The notes: a model not told the origin generated them from the letters alone. A DNA stretch of 32,662 bases from an uncultured Ruminococcus sp. (GCA_905234015.1 CAJOFK010000014.1:1-32662); one strand, 5' to 3'. Numbered from the stretch's first letter, positions 8,001 through 18,416 are shown. Program-made: numbers and translations.

Positions 8001-9164
8001 TTATATTTTAATAAGGTCAGTCAGAGAAAGCTTTTTTTCGCCGAATTCGTGAGAGATATAAACTTCTCTAAGGCTGTCATATACTACTTTACTTACCTTT
8101 TCGGTAATAATAGTGCTGTTGCTGCACTGAATTCTTACGCTGTCGTAAAGCCCTACATATTTGAGCTTTTTAATCTGGTCGGCAGTATTGACTTTAATAT
8201 TCACGCTCGGCTGTGAAATTGTTATCCCCTTATTGTTGTAGGTCAAGCGAGCCGCTAAGAAAAGCACCTCTTTTATTCGGGCTTTTTCTTCCGGAGTTAA
8301 GCTCCCGCTTATGGTTTCATATGTAATGTCCGAAAACTTGCTTGACCTATCTTCAAAGAGAAATCTCTTATTATAGCTCGTCCCGATAAGAGCGTCCATA
8401 GCTTCGTTGTACTGGTCTGCGGGAAAGCTGTTAACTACAAGATAGCTTTTATCGTCGTCTCCTTTAACCGTAGCATACAATACTACTGCGTCGTACATTT
8501 CGGAATTGCTCATTTCCTGCTCGTAGTCGCTTAAACCGCTGCCGAATCTGAGCGGCGGGATTGATTTTAGGCTGCCGCGTTCTTTATAAATATAGATTTT
8601 TTCATTATTAAATCTGAACTCGCCGCCGAAGGTTTTAACAAAGCCGTTATCGCCGAAAAACACATCTTTAAAACTGAGCGGCGGTTTTATCTCCAGCGTT
8701 TTTTCCTCACTGTCAAAACCGTAAAGCTCAATAATATCGGAATAGCTGTGGTCGATATCCGAGGTACTTTTCCAATTCCGGTGAACGATTGCGCTCGAGA
8801 GAATCTGCGAGAGAACCGAGGAAGCCGAACCTCTTAACGTCCATGTTGAAACGCAGTCTGTTTTGAGGATGTTGTTAAAAAAGTTGCTTTTAATATGACT
8901 AGCTTCGATTGTAGCGATTCCCTGATTATCAACCTTGATATTCTCAATCTCTAAAAATTGCGTAGGATCCGTATGATTTGGCTTTACTCTTACGAGCAAA
9001 CCTGTTTCGAGCAGGTTATAAAGGCGGTCACCCGGGAGCACCTTTATTTGCGCTGTGTAGTTGCACTCGTCGTCTGTTGTCACTTCACAGCTGATACACT
9101 GATTAAGGAATCCGTAGCCGTTATACTTCCAACTCTGGGATTTATTGTATAAACGCGGTTTCAT
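8001..9164 (-). CDS. Tail-associated (Tal/prophage tail) protein
   Basis: Follows Dit; start moved to ATG 9164 (MKPRLYNKSQSWKY...), which overlaps the Dit stop (taATG). Confidence 0.65.
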   Translation of the reverse strand: MKPRLYNKSQSWKYNGYGFLNQCISCEVTTDDECNYTAQIKVLPGDRLYNLLETGLLVRVKPNHTDPTQFLEIENIKVDNQGIATIEASHIKSNFFNNILKTDCVSTWTLRGSASSVLSQILSSAIVHRNWKSTSDIDHSYSDIIELYGFDSEEKTLEIKPPLSFKDVFFGDNGFVKTFGGEFRFNNEKIYIYKERGSLKSIPPLRFGSGLSDYEQEMSNSEMYDAVVLYATVKGDDDKSYLVVNSFPADQYNEAMDALIGTSYNKRFLFEDRSSKFSDITYETISGSLTPEEKARIKEVLFLAARLTYNNKGITISQPSVNIKVNTADQIKKLKYVGLYDSVRIQCSNSTIITEKVSKVVYDSLREVYISHEFGEKKLSLTDLIKI

Positions 9165-9934
9165 TATAATCGTCTCCAGTTCGGAATTACTGTGATTTTG
9201 CTTATAAGAAAATCGGTCGCGGCAAAATTGAGCACGTTTTCCCCGGGCGTCAGCCACGGAAAGTAGTCGGCGGTTGTATTCAGATTCATATCTGTTGAGC
9301 CGTTGTGGCAGTTCTCGGTAGTGCTGTCAATTTCAATCTTATTTGTGATATTCTCAACGGTGAACGGGCTCCATTTGGCGCCGGACTTTGAAATTGTCAG
9401 ATCTCCCCCGCTTGTACTGAATTCAACCTTGATATAAGGAAGGGATGAAATATTCTCGGGGTTTTCGAGTGTAATCGCTGCGCTTGCGACCGGGGTACCG
9501 TATTCAAATACGATTTCCTCTGTGCCTTTATCGGAGTACCAAAACGGTTTTCTTGAAAAAGCAATTGAGGTATCGAGCATTTTAGCCGCTTTATACTCAA
9601 TCAAGTTTGACTGTTTCGGGATTGCGTAACAGAAATATCCGGGGTTATAAGAATCACGGAGAATTTTATAATCGCCGTATTCGCTGTAAAGCCAGTCCTT
9701 AAACTCCTGAACAAGCTGCCGGGTTGATTTGTGACCGTTCCAATAAGGAAAGGAATTGACCTCATAAGTTCTATCTACGTTCTTATAGCCGCCGTTATCA
9801 ATAAGAGCGGAGCCGTCGCCCTTAATTTCAACGAAATCCATATCGCGCTCGGCGACTTCGTACCCGGGGTTGCGTTTAATAACGTAGCCGAAAGACTGTA
9901 GATTTTTTCCGTTGTAGATTAAATCTTTAATCAT
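9164..9934 (-). CDS. Distal tail protein (Dit-like)
   Basis: DLIYNGKNLQSFGYVIKRNPGYEVAERDMDFVEIKGDGSALIDNGGYKNVDRTYEV is typical of the Dit N-terminal domain. Confidence 0.75.
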   Translation of the reverse strand: MIKDLIYNGKNLQSFGYVIKRNPGYEVAERDMDFVEIKGDGSALIDNGGYKNVDRTYEVNSFPYWNGHKSTRQLVQEFKDWLYSEYGDYKILRDSYNPGYFCYAIPKQSNLIEYKAAKMLDTSIAFSRKPFWYSDKGTEEIVFEYGTPVASAAITLENPENISSLPYIKVEFSTSGGDLTISKSGAKWSPFTVENITNKIEIDSTTENCHNGSTDMNLNTTADYFPWLTPGENVLNFAATDFLISKITVIPNWRRL

Positions 9935-12900
9935 CCGCCGTTCCCCCTGTTTATAGATACGATTTCCGCTGCTATACGCTGAGACATTGTATCTGATAAA
10001 TCATTAATATCATTCTTATCGTTTACCTGAACGTCGCCGAATGTAATCTGAATAATCGGCGAGCTGACGTCAACTTTCGGAGTGTTGTTAGAGTTTTTCG
10101 GCGCCGCTGCTATGAGTTTATGGTTAATAACAGAGTTAAAATCATAGCTGCCGCCCTGCGCTTTAGAAAGCTCGGTAAAAGAGTAAGCGGACTGAGCCGC
10201 TGCCGCGCCTTTATTTGCACTCTTAACGAAATCGTAAGCTGTGTTATATGCTTCCTTATTAGACTGCTCAATCGGCATTATAAAACCGTCAATCCAGTCA
10301 TACGAAAGCTTTTTCGTTTTCTTAGAAGGCGAGTGACTGTCCTGCGCCTTCTGAGCTCCGAATATTGCACTTGTAATAAATTTGCGTGCAGCTTCGGCGG
10401 CCAGAGCGCTTTTTATAAGAAGTTCTCCGATAAAACCGGCTGCGAAGCTCGCACCTAACCCGCTTGCTTTTTTTCTTACATAATCGAGTAAGTCAGTCGA
10501 TGAAGCTGCTTTAGCAAGTTTTTTCGAGTTCTTTTTAACCTTGTCTTTCTGCTCATCGGTAGGCTTTGTGCCTTCGGCAACAGCATCCGTAAGATTTTTC
10601 CCGCGGGATTTTGCTTTTTCCTTGTTATCTTCTGTATCGACTTTAGATTGCGCATTTCCAATGCTCTTCGCACTTTCAATCGCTTTATCAGTTACTGTTT
10701 GCCTATATTTTTTTAATGAATTCAGAGCGGCAACTTTTCTTTTTTTAGCAGCTTCAACTTGTTCTTTTGTGATTTCTCCTTCGCCTTTTTTTAAACTATT
10801 TGCTATTTTTTTATAATCAGCTTTAGCTACCTCATAGACTTTTTTAAATTTCTCTTCTTTTTCTTTGGTTTTTTCTCTATCGCTTAAAGCTTCTATTTCT
10901 GCTGATGAAAGAGCTTTTCCAACATATGTGCCTACTTCGGTAGCACTTTTTCCTACATTGTCGGCATATTTATTCAACTGAGTTATAGCTTCATTACGCC
11001 GACGTTCGGCTTCGGTAACCGTTGTTCGTGTAACATCTTGATCTCCGTTAGCATAAGCTTTTAGCTTTTTAAGGTACTTTTTTTGGTATTCCTTATACTG
11101 ATTGACTAACTGCGCTCCTGCAATTTTGTTAGTAGCATTACCTGCTAATGATATTTCCTCGCTGAGAGCTGTTAATGTTTTTTTTGCTGTTTTGTGATGT
11201 CCTTCAATAACAGCAGCAGATGCTTTTTCATAGTTCGCAATTAAGTCCCTATTTTTAGTGTATGTATTCCAAGCGTCTGTAACATCAGTTCTTGATTTTT
11301 CAAGGTCATCTTCTCTTTTGTCTACAATATTTTTTAATCTGATATATTCGGCATCAGTTGTCCCAGTTCCGAGAGCTCCGCTTTTATCTCCGCCGTGTTT
11401 TTTTAACTCTTTTTCTGCTTTTTTTAATCTTTTTTCGTCTTTATTTCGTTTTTCAATGGCGTCAGTGAATTTTTTATAATCCTGACTTTTTTTACCTCCT
11501 GATGCGGTTTTTACGGCTTTTTCATAGTCTTCCTTATAAGCGTTAAGCTTTGCTTCTTCCCTTTTTGCCTTGATAGTTTTCTTTATTTCTTTTCGAATAT
11601 CCTTATAATTTTGGATAATCTTACCATTCCACTCAAACTCAGTTCCGAGTGCGTCGCTTAAAGTGGAGGTGATGAACTTGGCGCGGGATTTATAGCCTTT
11701 TTTTACTTCGCCGTTTTTATCTACAATTTTATCCAGCTCTTCACGGAGACTATCGTAATGGCCATACTCGGCATCGATACCAGCGAGATTTTCGTCACGC
11801 GCTTCTTTTGCTTCGCTTAACGCTTTAGCATTTTCTTTTATTTCTCTATGTAAAGCTTTTTCCTCAGTTGTCCACTTAGATGTAGCTTTAGTATATTCGT
11901 CAAAAGCTCCTTTTGCTGCCCACGTTGCGCCAATCAACACCGTAAGACCCGCTGCTATTGCCCCGATAACATTAGCTTTCTGAGCAGTATTAAGGGCAAT
12001 CTGAGAGGCGGTTTCCGCGTCGGTAGCTGTTTTAAGAATACGCATAGCGGCAACAGTCTCGCCGAGAGCGGTTATAAACTGCTTAAGCTTAAATGCCGCG
12101 TAAATACTGCCGCCGATTTTAATAATTGCTTTTATATCGGCGATAACAGTATCGGCGTTATCGAGAATCCACTTTAAGTCCTTACCGAGCTTACGGCCGA
12201 GCCCCTGCGCCATTCTCTGAATCTCGGGGAGGTTCTTTTCAACATAAGAAAGCAACTCCTCAACAACCGGCAGCATACCGTCGCCGATAGCAATAGCGGA
12301 ATTTTGAATATTGGTTTTAAGAACCTCGGTTTTATGCGCCGCGGTGTTTGCCATTTTGTTATAGGCTTTTTCCGCAACTCCTGAGGAGTTTTTCATACCC
12401 TTTAATTCAGTATTGAATTTCTTAACTCCCGCTTTCATAAGCGCAAGCGCCGCGGAGCGGGCGTTTGATTTGCTGAACAGCTGACCGAAAGCAGTGTTAT
12501 TCTTGCCGACGGACTTATAGAGGATGTTAAGAACGTCCGCTACGCTCTTGCCCTCTTTCATAAAGTCGGCAAATGTCTTACCGGTTAAGTCTTTAAGCTG
12601 AGCGCCGAGACTGATTGCCGCGCCCTTGCTGTTATATTTAACCTTAGCAAGTTCATCAAAGAGGGATTTTAAGTATGTAGTGGATTGCGCCGCTTTAATA
12701 CCGCGGGCGGTAAGAATTGCATATCCTGCGCCGAGCTGCTCCAGAGATACGCCGTAAGCGCTCGCTACCGGGATAACCTTACCCATATACTGAGCGAGCT
12801 CGCCGACAAGCACTTTACCTTTGTTCTGAGTGTTGAGAAGTACGTTACTGATATGAGTAGTTTTTTTAGTGCTCAGCTGATAAGCGTTCTGAATCGTCGT

Positions 12901-13674
12901 TAAGAGGTCTACAGACTTAGCGATTTCAGTGAATCCGCCCTTAGAGAGCTTATATGCTTTCTTAACGAACGATACAGCCTTATCAGATGATACGCCCGCG
13001 GAAAGTGCGTCATAGACGGAAGTGGCGACGTCGTTCGCTGCCATTCCCGTTTCGTTGGAAACATCGAGTATTTCTTTTTTATAATTCTCGAAGTCAACCG
13101 TGTTTTCATCGAGTAAGGTTGTGACTTTAGCAAATGAAGTCTCAAAATCCGCTGCGTATTTGATTGCGGCACCTGCCGCGGCACCGAGTGCGCCGACTAC
13201 CGCGGCGCCGTACTTACCGACGGTTTTTACGCCCGCTTTAAGGCTGGTCTTATTGCGCTCGAGCACCTGACGGGACTGCTCGATTTTCTTATCGAACTCA
13301 GCCTGATTCTTCTTAACAGAGTTGAGCTCCTTTTCATAACCCTCGAGCCTGTTTTCAGTCGTCTCAACTTCACGCTGAAAAGCACGATATTGACCGTCGT
13401 CAATTTCGCCGTTTTTATAAGCGCGCTCAATATCCTGCTGAACAGCGTCAAGTTCTTTTAGCTTTTCCCTTGACGCTTCTATACTTGCTTTCAATACTTC
13501 CTGCTTCTGAGCTAAAAGAACGGTGCTGTTAGGATTGAATTTTAATGAGCGGTTGATATTATTAAGCTCGATATTAAGGTCTTTAGAAACTTTATCAGCA
13601 TTCTTAAGGGCTTTTCCGAGGTTAACGGTATTACCGCCGATTTCAATTGTGATACCTTTAATAGTTTTAGCCAT
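9931..13674 (-). CDS. Phage tail tape measure protein
   Basis: 1247 aa; coiled-coil N-terminus and TP901-type core (FETSFAKVTTLLDENTVDFENYKKEILDVSNETGMAANDVATSVYDALSAGV). Confidence 0.95.
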   Translation of the reverse strand: MAKTIKGITIEIGGNTVNLGKALKNADKVSKDLNIELNNINRSLKFNPNSTVLLAQKQEVLKASIEASREKLKELDAVQQDIERAYKNGEIDDGQYRAFQREVETTENRLEGYEKELNSVKKNQAEFDKKIEQSRQVLERNKTSLKAGVKTVGKYGAAVVGALGAAAGAAIKYAADFETSFAKVTTLLDENTVDFENYKKEILDVSNETGMAANDVATSVYDALSAGVSSDKAVSFVKKAYKLSKGGFTEIAKSVDLLTTIQNAYQLSTKKTTHISNVLLNTQNKGKVLVGELAQYMGKVIPVASAYGVSLEQLGAGYAILTARGIKAAQSTTYLKSLFDELAKVKYNSKGAAISLGAQLKDLTGKTFADFMKEGKSVADVLNILYKSVGKNNTAFGQLFSKSNARSAALALMKAGVKKFNTELKGMKNSSGVAEKAYNKMANTAAHKTEVLKTNIQNSAIAIGDGMLPVVEELLSYVEKNLPEIQRMAQGLGRKLGKDLKWILDNADTVIADIKAIIKIGGSIYAAFKLKQFITALGETVAAMRILKTATDAETASQIALNTAQKANVIGAIAAGLTVLIGATWAAKGAFDEYTKATSKWTTEEKALHREIKENAKALSEAKEARDENLAGIDAEYGHYDSLREELDKIVDKNGEVKKGYKSRAKFITSTLSDALGTEFEWNGKIIQNYKDIRKEIKKTIKAKREEAKLNAYKEDYEKAVKTASGGKKSQDYKKFTDAIEKRNKDEKRLKKAEKELKKHGGDKSGALGTGTTDAEYIRLKNIVDKREDDLEKSRTDVTDAWNTYTKNRDLIANYEKASAAVIEGHHKTAKKTLTALSEEISLAGNATNKIAGAQLVNQYKEYQKKYLKKLKAYANGDQDVTRTTVTEAERRRNEAITQLNKYADNVGKSATEVGTYVGKALSSAEIEALSDREKTKEKEEKFKKVYEVAKADYKKIANSLKKGEGEITKEQVEAAKKRKVAALNSLKKYRQTVTDKAIESAKSIGNAQSKVDTEDNKEKAKSRGKNLTDAVAEGTKPTDEQKDKVKKNSKKLAKAASSTDLLDYVRKKASGLGASFAAGFIGELLIKSALAAEAARKFITSAIFGAQKAQDSHSPSKKTKKLSYDWIDGFIMPIEQSNKEAYNTAYDFVKSANKGAAAAQSAYSFTELSKAQGGSYDFNSVINHKLIAAAPKNSNNTPKVDVSSPIIQITFGDVQVNDKNDINDLSDTMSQRIAAEIVSINRGNGG

Positions 13675-14298
13675 ATTTTTCTTCCAACTCTTTAAATGTT
13701 TTCATCCACACATCATAACGCTTGTCGGATATAATCCGCTCTCCGCGTTCATTGAATGTGTTATGACGCTCCTCGATAACGGGAAGCATTTTAAGCATTT
13801 GATAGTAATACTTTTCTTCGGAATGAATATCCTCTTCACGGTCGATTTTTGCCTGAATTTCAAGAAAATCAAAAACCGCGCCGATTGTTAAATCTTTAAA
13901 ATCCGAGACGGTTAAGCCTCGGCGTGTCGAGTACGCGAGAATTTCGAGCGAAGAAAAGTGAAAACGCGCGAAAGCCTCGCCTTCTTTTTTTTTACGGTTT
14001 GAGTTTTAAGATTATCGTAAATAAGCTCAACGAGGTCGGGCAGTATTTTAAAAACATCACCCAGCGCAAGCCCTTCCGTAAATGTTTCAAAATCCTCAAT
14101 ATCGCGGTCGGCGGTCTTTGCCAGCGTCCAGAGAAAACGAATATAATTAACGACATCGAGTTCCCCGGTGCCGCAAATGTTTTCGTAATCCTTTAAGAAC
14201 TTACGGTGAAAAGTGGTTTCATACAAGATTAGAGAGTAAGCGTTACTCTCTAATCTCATATTTTTACCGCCGATTTTAACGGTCTTAGTCATCGTCAT
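13667..14298 (-). CDS. Tail assembly chaperone, -1 frameshift product (GT-like)
   Basis: ORF 13912-14298 continues by -1 slip at A_AAA_AAG (complement of 13984-13990) into EGEAFARFHFSSLEILAYSTRRGLTVSDFKDLTIGAVFDFLEIQAKIDREEDIHSEEKYYYQ..., stop at 13667-13669. Confidence 0.8.
13912..14298 (-). CDS. Tail assembly chaperone, unshifted product (G-like)
   Basis: 128 aa between major tail protein and tape measure. Confidence 0.8.
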   Translation of the reverse strand: MTMTKTVKIGGKNMRLESNAYSLILYETTFHRKFLKDYENICGTGELDVVNYIRFLWTLAKTADRDIEDFETFTEGLALGDVFKILPDLVELIYDNLKTQTVKKKKARLSRVFTFLRSKFSRTRHAEA

Positions 14299-14863
14299 CC
14301 TCGCTGGGAAGTACGGGAATCGTTACGGTAGTGGGAAGTGTATCACACTCCTGCTTACTGTGTACGATACCGCTGCCTTCAAGCGGACGGGATGTAAGAT
14401 TATACTGCGGGAACTCAAACTCGATAGCCTCACCGGGTTTCTGTGACTTTGAGTTCTTAGTGTAACGGCTCGCAACGGTGTTGTAATAGGTATCAACGCT
14501 GTAGAGCTTATCGCCGTTAATCAGCTCTTTTGCTACGAGGAGCGCAAAGCGAGGCGGTGTTTTATTATCCGCTACTTCAACTACGGTACCGTCTGCAAGT
14601 ACAATCTTGTTAAGCCAGTCGGCGTCAACGCTGTCAAGAATATCAAGCAGAGTGAGATTATGAGTATATCCGCCGTTGTTATTAAACGACAGCACCACAT
14701 AACCGTCTGCGTGCTCTTCCTGAAGTTCACCCTGAGGCTCCGAGCTGATTTCTCTGCCGCCGGCCTTATCGGAATCGAGCCAAGTTACATTTCCGTATGT
14801 AACGGATGAAGGAGTAGAAGCTGTAATCATAGCGTAGCCGATACGCCTTAAAGTTTTTTCCAT
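14285..14863 (-). CDS. Major tail protein (phi13-type)
   Basis: Position and composition (RRIGYAMITASTPSSVTYGNVTWLDSDKAGGREISSEPQGELQEEHADGYV). Confidence 0.8.
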   Translation of the reverse strand: MEKTLRRIGYAMITASTPSSVTYGNVTWLDSDKAGGREISSEPQGELQEEHADGYVVLSFNNNGGYTHNLTLLDILDSVDADWLNKIVLADGTVVEVADNKTPPRFALLVAKELINGDKLYSVDTYYNTVASRYTKNSKSQKPGEAIEFEFPQYNLTSRPLEGSGIVHSKQECDTLPTTVTIPVLPSEDDDD

Positions 14864-14875
14864 ATGTTTTCTCCT

Positions 14876-15295
14876 TTACTCTGTGGATTTTATTAATTTA
14901 ATTATGCGTTTTTCATATTTATCGACCGCTTTTCTCTCAAGCGGTGCTATATGCTCAATCGGGGCGACGCGGGTACCGTTTCTCGCTTCGTGTCCTTTCT
15001 CGAGCAGATGAGTTAACTGATAGTGACTTCGGTTATAAACCTGTTTTTCATAGGTTGCAAACGACTTCTCGCTGACGCGGGTATTCCAGCTTTTCGCGTA
15101 ACTGCCCGGGGCGTAGCGTTTACCGCTCTTTCCGCTGCGCAGTTTAGTACCTTTTCGGCGCGGACTCTCCCGCCTTAAATCTTTCTTCAGCTCTTCCGAC
15201 GTTATATCAATCTCTTTTACGACACCTTCTTGAATTTCGGCACTGTACTTTTTGAGATTGTCACGAACTTCGGCAGATAAATCAAACTCTTTCAT
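14876..15295 (-). CDS. HK97 gp10-like neck/tail protein
   Basis: RKGTKLRSGKSGKRYAPGSYAKSWNTRVSEKSFATYEKQVYNRSHYQLTHLLEKGHEARNGTRV. Confidence 0.8.
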   Translation of the reverse strand: MKEFDLSAEVRDNLKKYSAEIQEGVVKEIDITSEELKKDLRRESPRRKGTKLRSGKSGKRYAPGSYAKSWNTRVSEKSFATYEKQVYNRSHYQLTHLLEKGHEARNGTRVAPIEHIAPLERKAVDKYEKRIIKLIKSTE

Positions 15296-15624
15296 TGAAT
15301 AAAGAACCTATATTCCGTGATGTAGAAGTTGTTTTCCCTGTCCCAGTAGCGGTCGGACATTTTAAAGAGGAAATCATTAGCTTTAAGCCACTTCTCAAGC
15401 TTAGGCTGAGAAGCGACGTCCTTACGCTCAGTTACCAGGTGGATTATTATTTCCGCCTGTGGGAAAACAATAACGCCGTCAGAGGTTATACTTCTGTCAA
15501 TGCCCTTCTGGTATACTACAACCGGGTTTGCTTTTGACTTAGGAAAATCTGCTTCATATGTCGGGAAATCGAGCGATTGTATACGCTCTGTAAAATCACT
15601 ATACGTCATCGGTTTCACCTTCAT
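15292..15624 (-). CDS. Tail terminator/completion-like protein
   Basis: Order in connector module; size 110 aa. Confidence 0.55.
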   Translation of the reverse strand: MKVKPMTYSDFTERIQSLDFPTYEADFPKSKANPVVVYQKGIDRSITSDGVIVFPQAEIIIHLVTERKDVASQPKLEKWLKANDFLFKMSDRYWDRENNFYITEYRFFIQ

Positions 15625-15955
15625 ATAAACCGCGCTGTGACAAGCTGAGCACCGTACTTTTCGGATATGTGTCGGTAAGCTGCTGCACCTGCTCTACCTT
15701 ATAGCGCGTGTTATCAATAACAACCGCCTTTTCGGTAGTCATATCCGCTGCGCGCGGAATATGTATCACGCGTTCAAGGTTGATATCGTTCTGATATGCT
15801 GCGTAGAAGCGTTTCACTCCGACAGTTCTATCCCCGAAACGGAATAGCCTTTCCGAGTTGGAAATAATACAGTCGTCATCGTCTGTTTCATAAACTTTAA
15901 CAATGCCGTCGTTAAAGGTAAGAAATTTGATTTTCTCATTCTTCTGAGTATTCAT
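15599..15955 (-). CDS. Head closure-like protein
   Basis: GVKRFYAAYQNDINLERVIHIPRA resembles head-closure proteins; module order. Confidence 0.65.
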   Translation of the reverse strand: MNTQKNEKIKFLTFNDGIVKVYETDDDDCIISNSERLFRFGDRTVGVKRFYAAYQNDINLERVIHIPRAADMTTEKAVVIDNTRYKVEQVQQLTDTYPKSTVLSLSQRGLYEGETDDV

Positions 15956-16232
15956 ACTGACTTACCTCGTATTCTTTCCGCAGGTCTATAATTTCACGCC
16001 GATAGTTATCGTCGAAAGCTTCTGTTACGTTGTTGTAATCGTAAAGAACGAAGTTAAGTAACAGAAACCGCGCTAAAGAGTCGTTATCTTCAAAGTCATT
16101 TTCGGTTAACTTAGGGTTAAACTTACGAAGGTGCCTTTTGCCGCTTGCGATACACAGCTGAAGCTTTTCGTCTGTACTGCTATCAGCACTCAAAATATCC
16201 AATTTACGCTTACAATCGTCTAACAGCGACAT
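15936..16232 (-). CDS. Head-tail connector (gp6-like)
   Basis: Module order; 98 aa, alpha-helical. Confidence 0.65.
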   Translation of the reverse strand: MSLLDDCKRKLDILSADSSTDEKLQLCIASGKRHLRKFNPKLTENDFEDNDSLARFLLLNFVLYDYNNVTEAFDDNYRREIIDLRKEYEVSQYEYSEE

Positions 16233-16257
16233 AAAGCCACCTCCAGTTTATTCTTTA

Positions 16258-17613
16258 TCACTCGTTAAGAGTGTAATAGGTTTTCTCCGCGTCAACAGTA
16301 GTATCCTCGGTAAGAACGTAGTTATCGCCTACCAACTCAAACCAGCCCTGCTCCGAGGGGTTTCCTGTGGGGTTGCTTACCTCGGTATATGTCGGGGTTT
16401 CTGCGGGTTCGTTGTTGTTATCGTCCGAAGCGGGAAGCTCCGTTACCTTAACCTTGAGCACCGCTGCCTTAAGCGCGGAGATATCAAGATAGATGAATGA
16501 GGTGTTATCCACCGGGAAGCCGTAAGCAAAGAGCTTAGTTTTATAAACGCGGTTATCCTCGAGCCACTGATACTCGTCGGAATACTCGATGTTAGCTTTC
16601 TGACCTGCAAAGAAAGGCTTATAGTTAACGATTTTACCGTTAACACAAACGCCGAGGATTGCGTCGCCTTCAGCAAGCTGCGCGGTCTGGAATACATGAG
16701 TCGGGAACGGGAAAATCTCGTTTCTGAATGTGCCGTCAGCTGCGCGGACGGTTGTTCCGGGAATAACCTTAGTAATATAATCCTTAGGATTAACGATAAG
16801 AGCTACCGCTGTGATAGTTCTGTATGTACCGTTCGGACGCTGAGCGAGACCGCCGATTATTCCGCAATACTCTTCAGCGTCGAAACTGTTTAGAGCTACC
16901 TTCTGCTTATCGGGATATACACCGCCGATAACTCCTGCTTCAAGGTCTTTAACCATAGAGATGGGCTGGTCCTTACCGCTGCCCTTAACAAAGCCGTATT
17001 CAAGGCCGTTAGCGATAGCTTCCGCGAGGATTTCTCTTGCATATGCGTCGATATACGCCGCACCGAGTTCGATAAGGTCCTTAGGAATGGGAATGAAAGC
17101 GGAGAGCTTAGAAACGCTGAAATCGAAAGCTTCAATAGAAGCACCCATCTCCTCAGCAATAGCTGATGTAATCTTATCCCACGCCGCGAGAGGAGCGGAA
17201 CCGTCGTGATACAGCCACTTTGTTAACGCGGTTGTATTCTGGAAATCGAGAGCCGCAAGTAAAGGGTGATTAGTTGTTACCTCACCGATAACACTTTCGA
17301 TAAATGTAATCGGGAACGTATTTTCAATACCGCTGAGAGCAGCTTTCGGATCTCCTGCCTTTGCGGCGTCGCGGAAGTCATCCCAGAACTTCTGTTCAAC
17401 AGATGTGAGCTGACGGATTCCGCGCTCGACGAGGATTTTCTTGTCCATCGCCTGAGTTGCCTCTTCAGCTAAGTCAACATATTTCTGCTCAACACTATCG
17501 GCGAATGTATCAATCGCCGTAGCGAGCAGCGTGTCGTCTTTCTTCTCAATAGCCTCGCGCATGTTTTTCGCAAGCTCAAGGCGTTTCTGCTTTAAAAAAT
17601 CTAAATTCTTCAT
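16258..17613 (-). CDS. HK97-fold major capsid protein with C-terminal extension
   Basis: 451 aa after protease; typical capsid sequence NTTALTKWLYHDGSAPLAAWDKITSAIAEEMGASIEAFDFSVSKLSAFIPIPKDLIELG. Confidence 0.9.
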   Translation of the reverse strand: MKNLDFLKQKRLELAKNMREAIEKKDDTLLATAIDTFADSVEQKYVDLAEEATQAMDKKILVERGIRQLTSVEQKFWDDFRDAAKAGDPKAALSGIENTFPITFIESVIGEVTTNHPLLAALDFQNTTALTKWLYHDGSAPLAAWDKITSAIAEEMGASIEAFDFSVSKLSAFIPIPKDLIELGAAYIDAYAREILAEAIANGLEYGFVKGSGKDQPISMVKDLEAGVIGGVYPDKQKVALNSFDAEEYCGIIGGLAQRPNGTYRTITAVALIVNPKDYITKVIPGTTVRAADGTFRNEIFPFPTHVFQTAQLAEGDAILGVCVNGKIVNYKPFFAGQKANIEYSDEYQWLEDNRVYKTKLFAYGFPVDNTSFIYLDISALKAAVLKVKVTELPASDDNNNEPAETPTYTEVSNPTGNPSEQGWFELVGDNYVLTEDTTVDAEKTYYTLNE

Positions 17614-17627
17614 TTAATTTTCCTTTC

Positions 17628-18416
17628 TTAGATTAAATCTTTAAATCTTTCTGATAATTTTTCAAAAAAGTCCTTATTGTCTAAGGGCTCATCATCGGGC
17701 TTCTTTGCGGGCGGCGCAGGTGGTGATTTACGCTGCTCTGCAAAATGTTCAATCGCTTGTTTAATCGCCTTCTTAGCTCCATCGGTACAGTAATGGCTTT
17801 TAAGCGACTGTTCGGCGATTTCTTGACTATCCTCAGTAACTTCAACGGGATTAGTGATTTCATCGCATAGACCGTATTTAAGAGCGTCCTCGGCACTCAG
17901 GAATGTTTCTTTATCCATAAGCTCATTGAGTAAGGTCTTATCGAGCTTGTCCCCTGCTTTTGCAAGGTACGCGGCCTTTGTACTCTCGTTTATTACATCG
18001 AGGTCATCAGCTGATTTTCTTAAATCTTTTGAATTCCCAAAAATGTCCCACATAGCATTATGTATAAACATCGTTGTATTACTCGGCATAACGATTTTAT
18101 CGCCCGCCATAGCAATAACAGACGCTACACTATAAGCAAACGCGTCAATATAAACTGTAACAAACGCACTTTGACGTTTCAAAATGTTATTAATTGCAAC
18201 ACCCTGTTCTACATAACCGCCGCACGAATTGATATAAACCTTTATTTCGCTTACGGGACCTGCTTCATTGATGGCTTTCTGAACGTATTCAGCTGAGGTT
18301 TTGCTTTCAACTTTTCCAAAAAAGCTGTCATAATCAGGCTGAATTTCTCCGTATAGATAGATTTCAAGGACCTTGTTTTCGCCCTGCTGTTTTACATTAA
18401 ACCTTTTATTCAGCAT
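17628..18416 (-). CDS. ClpP-like head maturation protease
   Basis: INSCGGYVEQGVAI...AFAYSVASVIAMAGDKIVM..MFIHNA: S14 serine protease motifs. Start moved to ATG 18416 (SD gaaggtggtg). Confidence 0.92.
   Translation of the reverse strand: MLNKRFNVKQQGENKVLEIYLYGEIQPDYDSFFGKVESKTSAEYVQKAINEAGPVSEIKVYINSCGGYVEQGVAINNILKRQSAFVTVYIDAFAYSVASVIAMAGDKIVMPSNTTMFIHNAMWDIFGNSKDLRKSADDLDVINESTKAAYLAKAGDKLDKTLLNELMDKETFLSAEDALKYGLCDEITNPVEVTEDSQEIAEQSLKSHYCTDGAKKAIKQAIEHFAEQRKSPPAPPAKKPDDEPLDNKDFFEKLSERFKDLI

Noticed and set aside
10120-13891. Several plus-strand ORFs (e.g. 10120-10458, 10541-10816, 13523-13891) and alternative-frame minus ORFs inside the tape measure/chaperone region
   Set aside because: They lie within well-supported coding frames, have low-complexity or odd compositions and no SD; judged to be frame shadows.
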